A stretch of DNA of 64,000 nucleotides, from the NCBI RefSeq assembly GCF_024172095.1, contig NZ_JAMZDX010000009.1, positions 1-64,000 of the forward strand, in the 5' to 3' direction. Of the stretch, positions 17,503-24,564 are shown piece after piece. Origin of the DNA: Kitasatospora cinereorecta. Its GTDB lineage: Bacteria; Actinomycetota; Actinomycetes; Streptomycetales; Streptomycetaceae. A program made the position numbers and the translations under genes. Position 1 is the first letter of the stretch, and each line of letters opens with the position of its first letter. Under the pieces are notes generated by a model, which saw only the letters and a list, made by a program, of their open reading frames with translations, ran no database searches and had not been told where the DNA came from.

Positions 17503-18096
17503 TCAGACCACGGAAGCGCGCTTGGAATCCACAGGGTCGATCTCGTGCTCGTCGAAGAGCTGCTCAAGTGCTTCGTGGCCGTGTTCGCGACGGAACGCGA
17601 TCTCGTTCGCCGTCACGGGGAGAGTCCAGAGGATGCGTGCATGGCCGTTCGGCAAAGGGCAGCGTTCGAGGTCCGGCCCATGGAGGTAGGGCAGGCTGAC
17701 GAGCAGGTGGTCGCAGGAGGACCCGGGGATCCACGGCTCGCCGATGGGCATGCTGTGTTCAAGGTCGAGATGGTGGCCAGCGTGGTAGTACGCGATCTTC
17801 GCGAGAAGGTCGACGAAGTGTTCGTCGCCCGCTGGAGCGGTCAGGGCGAACTCCAGTCCGTGTCCGTTCTTCTCAACTGCGGACCAGCAGCCGGCGGTGA
17901 GGTATGTCCAGAGGTTGCCGCGCGGGCCCGGGCTGGCCGCGATGATGCGGAGGCCCGGAACGGCCTCACGTCGACCAGGCCCAAGATCGTAGTCATGAGC
18001 CTGAACCTCGTGACCGGCGAAGAAGTTGCGGACGTGTGACTCGACGGCCGCAATAGCCCGCCCCCGGCGCTTGGCTTCGAACATGTCGGTGATCAT
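17503..18096 (-). CDS. SUFU (suppressor of fused) domain protein inside the ISL3-type element
   Basis: 197 residues. The order HDYDLGP..., ASPGPRGNLWTYLTAGCWS, FALTAPAGDEHFVDLLAKIAYYHAG and LVSLPYLHGPDLERC is that of bacterial SUFU-domain proteins, and the family commonly has WPITxxE where this protein has WTLPVTANEIAF. Bacterial SUFU proteins include immunity proteins of polymorphic toxins and stand-alone proteins of unknown role. ATG 18096 is used; ATG 18084 is also in frame. The gene is intact although the transposase beside it is broken, which suggests selection for its retention. No toxin gene is present nearby. Confidence 0.75.
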   Translation of the reverse strand: MITDMFEAKRRGRAIAAVESHVRNFFAGHEVQAHDYDLGPGRREAVPGLRIIAASPGPRGNLWTYLTAGCWSAVEKNGHGLEFALTAPAGDEHFVDLLAKIAYYHAGHHLDLEHSMPIGEPWIPGSSCDHLLVSLPYLHGPDLERCPLPNGHARILWTLPVTANEIAFRREHGHEALEQLFDEHEIDPVDSKRASVV

Positions 18097-18145
18097 CTCA
18101 CGCGGTCAAAAGGACTGATGGGCTGACTGGCGGGTATCGAGCCTT

Positions 18146-18170
18146 GCGTCACAAGATCAGCGACAGAGCC
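18146..18170 (-). repeat. Right terminal inverted repeat
   Basis: 25 bp, complement of the left end with one mismatch; followed by the second target copy TGCGAACG at 18171-18178. Confidence 0.85.
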
Positions 18171-18178
18171 TGCGAACG

Positions 18179-18412
18179 TCCCCGGCTGTCGGACCAGTTC
18201 GGTCTTTCGCGCTCCGGAGGCAGGCGGACCGGCTCCGCGAACAGATTGCCCACCTCATCGACCAGCTGACCGGGGCCGAGCGGGTCCGCGAGTGCCTGCA
18301 GATCACCCGCGAGACGCTGCTGGAGATCGCCGGCGAGGACGACCGGGCCTCCGACCTTCTCCCATCGGCCTATCGCCAGATCCTCGCCCTGTTCGCTACG
18401 CCGCACCAGTGA
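18179..18412 (+). pseudogene. Right half of the reading frame split by the ISL3-type element
   Basis: In frame with 15747-15824 once the element is removed. It encodes SPAVGPVRSFALRRQADRLR..., a charged helical segment with LIDQLTGAERVRECLQITR and an ending FATPHQ, then TGA 18410-18412. Codon use is normal. It resembles small helical proteins that accompany recombinase genes, but that is only an impression. Confidence 0.5.
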
Positions 18413-18447
18413 GGGAGTGCGTGATGGGCGGGCTGGGTGGGTGCTAC

Positions 18448-18999
18448 TCAGCAGATCGTGTGCTCACCGATGATCTCGGCGCCCACCTGCGCGGCAACCC
18501 ACACAGCGCGCTCCTCCCCGTCGACATGGACGAAGAGCGTGTGGTCTTCCGTCCATGGGCTGTCGAAGTCAGTGCCGTTGTGGTGCAGGCTCACCTGCAG
18601 AGCCGCGTACTTCCAGGTCCGATCCAGCCCGAGCTCCGGAACTTCCGGCCAGCAGAAGGCTTCCCAGTAGACCTCGATCCGATCGCGGACGCCGAGCGCG
18701 GCGCGGGCAGCGTTCGGTGCCCGTTCCGGGTCGGGGAGGTCCATGAAGAGCAGGTAGGGTCCGAACGGGAGAGGGGAGTCTCCCGGAGTCGCCGCGTCCT
18801 CCTTGGCCCCTTCACCGACCTCGGCCTCGGGAACCGCCTCCAGCAGCCGCCTGACCTCCGCCCGGCTCGACACCCTCGCCGAGATCTCGGTGTCACCCCG
18901 TGGGTCCGGCACCGAAAGTGCCAGGAGCCGGTCGGCGAGCGAGAAGATCGCATCAAGGTCGGTCGTCCTCAGCAGCGGAAACGCTGCGGTGTGTCCCAT
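18448..18999 (-). CDS. Unrecognised protein, 183 aa
   Basis: ATG 18999 gives 183 residues of acidic, soluble protein with no signal peptide or membrane segment. The C-terminal half is strand-rich (WKYAALQVSLHHNGTDFDSPW, LFVHVDGEERAVWVAAQVG). No family motif is recognised. It lies between the ISL3-type element and another orphan gene on the same strand. An immunity-like role is conceivable from the accessory context only. Confidence 0.55.
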   Translation of the reverse strand: MGHTAAFPLLRTTDLDAIFSLADRLLALSVPDPRGDTEISARVSSRAEVRRLLEAVPEAEVGEGAKEDAATPGDSPLPFGPYLLFMDLPDPERAPNAARAALGVRDRIEVYWEAFCWPEVPELGLDRTWKYAALQVSLHHNGTDFDSPWTEDHTLFVHVDGEERAVWVAAQVGAEIIGEHTIC

Positions 19000-19146
19000 G
19001 AGCACCAGTAGTACCGCTCTTCCCCGCCCTGGCACTACCGGTTAACCCGGTTGTCCAGCCGCACCACTCCGATCGTGCGAATCGTAGGTGCGAGCTCTGA
19101 CCGAGTGCCCATCGAAAGGCCCATCAAAGGCTCGCCAAACGAGGGC

Positions 19147-19968
19147 TCAGGGCACGTCCAAGACCACACCGGAAAGCTCCGGCATCTCCCGGAGGAAGTC
19201 CGGAACACGTGCGAGTTCGTCCAGGCGCAGTTCATATGCCGAGATCCTGCGCGCATAGTCGGCAGCCAGGTCATCGACCCGGTGCCGCAGATCGGCGCGC
19301 GACGCCACCATGACCGAGTCGTAGTAGTCGAAATCCGAACCGATCGTCAGGTCCACGAACACCCCTTCTTCCTGCAGGACTTCGGTCAGAGTAGGGGGAG
19401 TCGGGCCGCTCAGTGCGCTAACCAGACGCTGGAGACGCTCCGGTCCGGGGGCAACTGCGAACACCGTGGTCTCCGACGAGGCGTCGAAGAGCACCGCGTG
19501 CAGCGCGGATACCAGGTCGCGAGGTGTGGACAACCGGAACAAGCCCGCACGACCGGCGTTGCCCAGCTCCGCGGCGGTCGGCTCGGCCCGTAGGGGCTTT
19601 GCCGTGCGACCAGGTACGAAGCCCTTGTCCCGTGTGGTGGCAGTCGTCGCTCTGGCGTCGACCTCGTACTCCCAGCTCACCAGCATCGGCGTTTGCTTCA
19701 GATAACGCTCGGCGTCGTCGCAGTAGTACGTCGGGATCACATAGCGGTCCAGGCCGGCCGTAAGACGCCACACCAGGCCGACATAGACGGCGACTTCCTC
19801 CATGTTGTTGTTGTTCACCGCCCACTCGGTGTACCGCGTCCCCTCCTCAGGCCATTTCTGCCGCAGGCCAGGCCAGTGCCGAGTCACCGCCAGGTCATTG
19901 CCGGGGAGGTAGTGGAAGAGATGGACGCCGTCGTCTGTCGTGGCGGCCTCGAAACGGATCGGATGCAC
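19147..19968 (-). CDS. Unrecognised protein, 273 aa
   Basis: GTG 19968 starts 273 residues without signal peptide or membrane segments. An EGTRYTEWAVNNNNMEEVAVYVGLVWRL region is followed by YVIPTYYCDDAERYL; the C-terminus is a long charged helix (LRHRVDDLAADYARRISAYELRLDELARV). No family is recognised. TAGGTT about 8 bp before the start may be a -10 box of a leaderless transcript. It shares strand and accessory neighbourhood with the SUFU gene. Confidence 0.55.
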   Translation of the reverse strand: MHPIRFEAATTDDGVHLFHYLPGNDLAVTRHWPGLRQKWPEEGTRYTEWAVNNNNMEEVAVYVGLVWRLTAGLDRYVIPTYYCDDAERYLKQTPMLVSWEYEVDARATTATTRDKGFVPGRTAKPLRAEPTAAELGNAGRAGLFRLSTPRDLVSALHAVLFDASSETTVFAVAPGPERLQRLVSALSGPTPPTLTEVLQEEGVFVDLTIGSDFDYYDSVMVASRADLRHRVDDLAADYARRISAYELRLDELARVPDFLREMPELSGVVLDVP

Positions 19969-20123
19969 CGCGCCAACCTAGCTTTGGGCGGCTCGGCGAC
20001 GCTCCACAATTTCGTGCCCGAGAGGCCAGACGGCCGGGATCAGCGATCCCGTGACCACGTCACTCCGCACTTGTCTCGATCGGGTGCTCACCGGTTTCGG
20101 GAACGCCGGCGACCACGGGGTCC

Positions 20124-20192
20124 GTGAGCGCCCGCTACCCGACCGACACGTCCGAGGCGGAGCGGGCGGTGGTGCGGCCGCACCCCGTGGTG
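20124..20192 (+). pseudogene. N-terminal remnant of an IS5-type transposase
   Basis: GTG 20124 starts SARYPTDTSEAERAVVRP, close to the usual N-terminus of IS5-family (DUF4096) transposases, YPTDLTEAQWALL.P. After about 23 codons the similarity stops. Only the first tenth of the gene remains. Confidence 0.6.
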
Positions 20193-20197
20193 TTCAT

Positions 20198-20215
20198 CGC
20201 CCGCGGCGGCGGGCG
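20198..20215 (-). terminator. Candidate terminator hairpin
   Basis: CGCCCGC (20198-20204) pairs with GCGGGCG (20209-20215) around a 4-nt loop, 52 bp beyond the stop codon of the minus-strand gene ending at 20268. Confidence 0.4.
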
Positions 20216-20267
20216 TAGATGGGGATCGTGGCTGTCATGGCCCGAGGAAGAGGGGGAGGCGCGGGCG

Positions 20268-22034
20268 TCAGCGGAGGCAGCCGGTGATGTGGATGGGGAT
20301 TTCGGTGTGGGTGGTGAGGCCGTTGGTGGGGTCGGTGGCGGTGAAGGTGAGCCGGTAGGTGCCGTCGGGGAGGAGGGGGACGGTGAAGTGGCCGGTGAGG
20401 CCGGAGCCGAGGGTGGTGGGGCCGTTGGGTCCGGTGAGCTGCCAGAGGGTGGACTGCGGGTCGGTGAGCGGTCGGTCGCCGGGGCGGGTGCGGGCGGTGG
20501 CGGTGAAGTCCTCCTGGCAGCCGCGCCGCAGGGTGCCGTTTGCGGACGGCTGGACGATGGAGACGGCGGGCGGTTGAGGCTGCGGCTGTGCGGAGGGGCT
20601 GGTGGAGGCTGAGGGGGACGGGGACGGCGGGCGGGAGCTGCTGCTGGAGGGTCGGGGCGAGGGCGAGGGTGCAATGGAGGGGGACGGCGAAGGCGTGGGG
20701 CCGGTGGTGGTGGTTGTGGTGGGTGGCAGGTCGAGGACCGGTGGCAGGTCCGGGTGGGGGAGGGAGGTGGTCGGAGCGGCGCCGGGCCGGGTCGGTTCGC
20801 CGTCGACGGTGGCGCACAGGGCGCTGCCGGTGAGTTGTTGGGCGGGCGGTACGGTGCTGCCGCGGAGCAGTTGGTCGTCGGCGCCGCGGGCGTGGGAGTC
20901 GAAGTAGCCGTTGCCGGTCAGCTCCTCGCGGCTGCTGTGCTCGATCCACACCGAGTCGACGTACTGGAGGCCGGCGGTCTCCTGGTTGCGTCCGGTCAGG
21001 TGCCAGTCCCTGAGCGGGCGTCCGCTGGGGCCGGGCGGCGGGCCGTCGGCCGAGGCGTAGAGCAGGCCGTCGGCGAGGTAGCGCTGCGGCGAGGTGCCGT
21101 CGGCGGCGAGCGGGGAGAAGCGGAAGCCGCCGCCGACCGCGAAGGTGCCGCGCGGGCAGTGCACCGTCAGCTCGGCGCTGCCGCCTGCCGGCACGGACAC
21201 CCGGTCGCTGACCAGGGAGACGTTCTTGAGCTTGGCGCAGATCGCCCGTACCCCGATGTCGTAGTTGGCCTGCGGCGGTTGCGGGTCCTCGATCCGGGTC
21301 TGGCGTTCGGCGGCGTCGCTGGTGCGCAGCAGGTGCGGGTGGGGGCTGAGTTCGGTCCCGGCGTCGAGGGCGGCGGTCCACTCCGGGGTTGCGGCCGGGG
21401 CGGTGGGCGGGGCGAGGTGTTCCAGCGGGACGGGGGCGACCGGCTGTCCGGCGACGGCGCGGCCGGCCCGGAACTCCATGCCGGTCATGGTGTACCCGGG
21501 GATGCAGGTGTCGGTGCCGAGGTAGGCGCGGGAGAAGCCGACCCAGGGGCCGTGCGTGGTGAGGTCGTCGATCGTGCCGTCGTCCGCGGCGCGGTCCTTG
21601 TCGATGAATCGGTCGCGGAAGGCGTAGGCGTGCCGGGTGTACTCACCGCGGGGGGCGAACTCCACCGGCGCGTTGACGCAGACCGCGTACGCGGTGAGGG
21701 TGACCGAGGTGGACCCCGGGTTGTACGCGGCCGCCAGCCAGGCGGTGGAGCCGAGGAACTCGCTGGTGGTGGCGTACGCGGCGCCGTCGATCGCGTAGCC
21801 GCCGCCGAGCGCGGTCTCCCCGGCGGCGCAGCCCGCGACGGTGCTCTGCCGGCCGCCCGGGTCGACCACCACCTGGGTGTTGCGCTGGACCACCTGGAGT
21901 TGCGGCGCGCGGGTGGTCCACCAGACGCCCGCGCCCACCGCGCCGGTGACCAGCAGCGCCCCGCCTGCCACGGTGGCGGCCGTTTTTGTGCGGATGGTGC
22001 CGCCCACCCTCGAAGCCCGGCCCGTTGAAGCCAT
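20268..22034 (-). CDS. Membrane-anchored extracellular protein with a Pro/Ser/Thr linker
   Basis: 588 residues. An N-terminal transmembrane anchor lies at about 18-43 (TAATVAGGALLVTGAVGAGVWW). Two cysteine-containing globular repeats follow (TVAGCAAGETALGGGYAIDG and HCPRGTFAVGGGFRFSP share a C-x(2-9)-GGG pattern). A low-complexity linker of PSPSPS/TTTT runs from about 425 to 490, and a small C-terminal Ig-like domain (GTYRLTFTATDPTNGL) ends the protein. The order fits a cell-surface protein exposed through the peptidoglycan. A GGAAGGGG stretch precedes ATG 22034. The function is unknown. Confidence 0.65.
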   Translation of the reverse strand: MASTGRASRVGGTIRTKTAATVAGGALLVTGAVGAGVWWTTRAPQLQVVQRNTQVVVDPGGRQSTVAGCAAGETALGGGYAIDGAAYATTSEFLGSTAWLAAAYNPGSTSVTLTAYAVCVNAPVEFAPRGEYTRHAYAFRDRFIDKDRAADDGTIDDLTTHGPWVGFSRAYLGTDTCIPGYTMTGMEFRAGRAVAGQPVAPVPLEHLAPPTAPAATPEWTAALDAGTELSPHPHLLRTSDAAERQTRIEDPQPPQANYDIGVRAICAKLKNVSLVSDRVSVPAGGSAELTVHCPRGTFAVGGGFRFSPLAADGTSPQRYLADGLLYASADGPPPGPSGRPLRDWHLTGRNQETAGLQYVDSVWIEHSSREELTGNGYFDSHARGADDQLLRGSTVPPAQQLTGSALCATVDGEPTRPGAAPTTSLPHPDLPPVLDLPPTTTTTTGPTPSPSPSIAPSPSPRPSSSSSRPPSPSPSASTSPSAQPQPQPPAVSIVQPSANGTLRRGCQEDFTATARTRPGDRPLTDPQSTLWQLTGPNGPTTLGSGLTGHFTVPLLPDGTYRLTFTATDPTNGLTTHTEIPIHITGCLR

Positions 22035-22208
22035 CGCCGCCGACCCCTTCCGCCCCCCGCGGCGAGCCGCCGGGGGCGGACCGCGCGTCCTCAGGACCTG
22101 CCGTGCGTGCGCACCGCGGCCGCCGAGCCGGACGCGGGTGCCGGGTCAGGGTAGCGGCGTGCGGCACGGCCGCCCAGGGGTCTCGCAGCAGCCGATTCGG
22201 TGGTGCGG

Positions 22209-22730
22209 TCAGTGGTTCTCGTACACGCCGCAGAGGGTGGCCCGGGCCAGCGCGTGGAAGCCCAGGGTGCCGCCGATCGCGGCGGCGGAGGTGTCCGCGT
22301 CGAGGCCCAGGCGCTCCACGCCGAGGGCGTGCACGGTGAAGACGTAGCGGTGCGGGCCGTGGCCCTTCGGCGGGGCGGCGCCGCCGAAGTCCCGGGTGCC
22401 GTAGTCGTTCCGGGCGTGGATCGCGCCCGCCGGCAGGCCGGGGAAGGCGCCGCTGCCGGCGCCGGCGGGCAGTTCGGTGACGGACGCCGGGAGGTCGAAC
22501 AGCACCCAGTGCCACCAGCCGCTGCCGGTGGGGGCGTCCGGGTCGAAGCAGGTGACCGCGAAGCTCCGGGTGTCGGCCGGGAAACCGGACCAGCGCAGCT
22601 GCGGGGAGACGTTGCCGCCCTCGTACGCCTGGGCCGCAGCGAGCGTGCCGCCCTCGGTCACCTCGTCGCTGCTGACGGTGAACGGCGGTACAGGGCGCAG
22701 GAATTGGTGCGGCAGCGGGGGACGGTCCAT
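22209..22730 (-). CDS. YbhB/YbcL family PEBP (Raf kinase inhibitor-like) protein
   Basis: 173 residues. The PEBP signatures are visible: GGNVSPQLRWSGFPADTRSFAV, the CFDPDAPTGSGWWHWVL motif, and GTRDFGGAAPPKGHGPHRYVFTVHAL. The family binds anionic ligands and has a poorly known bacterial role. A CAGGAG ribosome site lies 8 bp before ATG 22730. It is divergent from the M20 peptidase gene. Confidence 0.9.
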   Translation of the reverse strand: MDRPPLPHQFLRPVPPFTVSSDEVTEGGTLAAAQAYEGGNVSPQLRWSGFPADTRSFAVTCFDPDAPTGSGWWHWVLFDLPASVTELPAGAGSGAFPGLPAGAIHARNDYGTRDFGGAAPPKGHGPHRYVFTVHALGVERLGLDADTSAAAIGGTLGFHALARATLCGVYENH

Positions 22731-22928
22731 GGGGGTGCTCCTGAATGTCGGTGGTGATCGGTGATCGATTGCCGTGCGGACACTAGTGGACTCCGCCGCG
22801 GACACGCCCACGCCTTTCCGTATACCCGTCGAACGGGTGCTCGGCCGGTAGAGTGTTCGGGCGGGATCTTTTCCGGCGCCCTCGCCGTTCGACTGACGAA
22901 TGATCAGTTGTTCGATGGGGGAGCGAAG

Positions 22929-24239
22929 ATGAATCGTCCGAACACACCCGCATTCAGCCGCCGGGCGCTGCTGGGCGCCACCGCCGCGGCGGGCGTCGGG
23001 GCAGTGGTGCCGAGCCCGGCCGAGGCCGAGGCCGAGGCCGCACACCACCGGCCGCTCGACCAGCACACGATCGACGCCGCCGTCCGCCCGCTGGCGGACG
23101 AGCTGGTGGCGCTGCGCCGGGCCCTGCACGAGCACCCCGAGACCTCCGGCCAGGAGCAGTGGACCTCGGCGACGGTCGCCGAGCGGCTGCGGGCGGCCGG
23201 CCTGAAGGTCACCACCGGGGTCGGCGGCACCGGCGTGGTCGGCGTGCTGACCGGCGCCCGGCCCGGCCGGACCGTGGCGTACCGGGCCGACATGGACGCG
23301 GTTCCGCCGGACGGGATCGTCACCGGCGGCACCGTGCCGGCGCACGTCTGCGGGCATGACCTGCACACCACGATCGGGGTGGGGGTGGCGCAGGTGCTGG
23401 CCCGGCTGCGCCACCGGCTCAGCGGGACGGTGGTGTTCCTGTTCCAGCCCGGTGAGGAGGCGCTGGCCGGGGCCCGGGCGATGATCGGGGCCGGGGTGCT
23501 GGACGGCACCTGGGCCTCGGCCGAGCCGCCGGCCGAGATCCACGCGCTGCACTGCGGTCCTTTCCCGGTCGGGCGGTTCGCGGTCACGCCCGGGGTCGGA
23601 CTGCCCGGCCAGGACCAGGCACAGATCACCCTGACCGGCCCGGACGCGGCCGACCAGGCCAAGCGCCTGGTGGCGGACGTCTCCGCGCTGTCCACCGTCG
23701 CCTTCCCGCAGACGCCCGCGGACCTGGAGAAGATGGTCGCGGACGTGCAGACGCCCGACGGGCCGCTCGCCCGCTTCACCGTCACCCGGGCCCGGGCGAA
23801 GGACGCGGACGCCGAGGGACGGGTGGCCGTCCAGGTGTCGTTCCGGTGCTGGCCCGAGGAGCGGTACACCGAGGTGCGCGAGCAGATCCGCCGGCTGGCG
23901 CAGCCGTACCCGGGGGCGCAGACCGTCTTCCCCGGCGAGCCGTTCCCGGCGCTGGTGTGCCCGGCCGAGGACGCGGACGCGCTGGCGCGCCACCTGCGGC
24001 GGGCGATCGACCCGGCGGCGGTGACGGTGCTGCACGCGGCGTTCCCGTTCAACGGCGAGGACTTCGCGCTGTTCCTCGACCGGCTGCCGGGTACGTACAC
24101 CTTCCTCGGCGTCCGCTCGCCCGGGGCCGGGATCACCAGCGCCTACCCGCACTTCGGGGACTTCCACCCCGACGAGCGGGCGATCGGGCTGGGCGTACGG
24201 GCGATGGCGGGCTGGCTGTCCGCCCGGACGGCGGCCTGA
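22929..24239 (+). CDS. Tat-exported M20 family amidohydrolase/peptidase
   Basis: 436 residues. The twin-arginine signal SRRALLGATAAAGVGA lies at about 9-25, ending near PSPAEAEA. The M20D aminoacylase/hippurate-hydrolase pattern follows: LRRALHEHPETSGQE, AYRADMDAVP, HVCGHDLHTT (Cys and His metal ligands), FQPGEEALAGARAMI, and a late HFGDFHPDERAI. Such enzymes cleave N-acyl amino acids or peptides. It ends 130 bp before the class III precursor gene. A GGGGGAG ribosome site precedes ATG 22929. Tat export of an M20D enzyme is unusual but not unique. Confidence 0.87.
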   Translation: MNRPNTPAFSRRALLGATAAAGVGAVVPSPAEAEAEAAHHRPLDQHTIDAAVRPLADELVALRRALHEHPETSGQEQWTSATVAERLRAAGLKVTTGVGGTGVVGVLTGARPGRTVAYRADMDAVPPDGIVTGGTVPAHVCGHDLHTTIGVGVAQVLARLRHRLSGTVVFLFQPGEEALAGARAMIGAGVLDGTWASAEPPAEIHALHCGPFPVGRFAVTPGVGLPGQDQAQITLTGPDAADQAKRLVADVSALSTVAFPQTPADLEKMVADVQTPDGPLARFTVTRARAKDADAEGRVAVQVSFRCWPEERYTEVREQIRRLAQPYPGAQTVFPGEPFPALVCPAEDADALARHLRRAIDPAAVTVLHAAFPFNGEDFALFLDRLPGTYTFLGVRSPGAGITSAYPHFGDFHPDERAIGLGVRAMAGWLSARTAA

Positions 24240-24278
24240 GCGGCGGGAGGCGGGGCGGCGGGGGTTCGCACTCGGCTC

Positions 24279-24307
24279 TGACCGGGTTCTGACCGGCCGG
24301 TGTTCCC
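24279..24307 (+). promoter_or_regulatory. Candidate SARP-binding direct repeats upstream of the class III lanA
   Basis: TGACCGG at 24279-24285 is repeated exactly at 24290-24296, an 11-bp period with a 4-bp spacer; a degenerate third unit TGTTCCC lies at 24301-24307. Direct heptamers at 11-bp spacing are the established SARP recognition pattern. The site is about 65-90 bp before the lanA start, and a SARP gene lies 4 kb away. Confidence 0.55.
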
Positions 24308-24369
24308 CTGGTTCCACCGCACCGGCCGACCGGTCGGCGCGGAGGGAACACCAGGAGAGGAGGGACCTC

Positions 24370-24474
24370 ATGTCGAAGGTCCTCAAGCTGCAGAAGATGG
24401 ACACCGTCGAGGGCCACGGCCCGATCGACCAGGAGGCGATCAGCGTGAGCTCCTGCGACTCGCAGAGCTGCTGA
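24370..24474 (+). CDS. lanA: Class III lanthipeptide precursor peptide
   Basis: 34 residues starting at ATG 24370 behind GAGAGGAGGGA. The leader MSKVLKLQKMDTVEG has the helical LxLQ motif bound by class III synthetases. The core near the C-terminus is ISVSSCDSQSC: S25 and S28 with C34 fit the S-x2-S-x(2-5)-C pattern that gives labionin or lanthionine, and C29 and extra serines allow alternatives. The precursor is short for the class, and only one S-x2-S-x5-C unit is present. The matching LanKC gene starts 90 bp downstream beyond a hairpin. Confidence 0.85.
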   Translation: MSKVLKLQKMDTVEGHGPIDQEAISVSSCDSQSC

Positions 24475-24492
24475 CCCACCCCTCCCCGGGGG

Positions 24493-24518
24493 CCCCGGCG
24501 GCATTCGTGCCGCCGGGG
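24493..24518 (+). terminator. Hairpin between lanA and lanKC, probable attenuating terminator
   Basis: Perfect 10-bp arms CCCCGGCGGC (24493-24502) and GCCGCCGGGG (24509-24518) with loop ATTCGT, followed by TCTTGT. It lies 18 bp after the precursor stop. Partial termination here would give more precursor than synthetase mRNA, the usual need in lanthipeptide operons. Confidence 0.8.
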
Positions 24519-24564
24519 TCTTGTCGTCTCTCCTCGGCCCACCTCGTCCGGACGGGAACTGTCC

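Larger units (their letters stand above)
15825..18170 (+). mobile_element. ISL3-type element carrying a SUFU-domain passenger gene
   Basis: 2346 bp bounded by 25-bp terminal inverted repeats, GGCTCTGTCACTGATCTTGT... on the left and its complement on the right, with one mismatch. A near-perfect 8-bp target duplication flanks it. It contains a frameshifted ISL3-type transposase gene and, downstream on the opposite strand, an intact SUFU-domain gene. Typical ISL3 elements carry only the transposase, so the second gene appears to be a passenger that moved with it. Confidence 0.85.
19969..20267. other. Intergenic region with mobile-element debris
   Basis: About 300 bp between two minus-strand genes. 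It holds the IS5-type remnant at 20124-20192 and a GC-rich hairpin at 20198-20215; nothing else is recognisable. Confidence 0.4.

Noticed and set aside
20198..20215. Inverted repeat as right end of the IS5-type remnant
   Set aside because: No matching left end; its place after a minus-strand gene fits a terminator better.
24370..24474. Lasso peptide or linaridin precursor instead of class III lanthipeptide
   Set aside because: The neighbour is a clear LanKC and the leader has LxLQ; no lasso cyclase or linaridin proteins are encoded.
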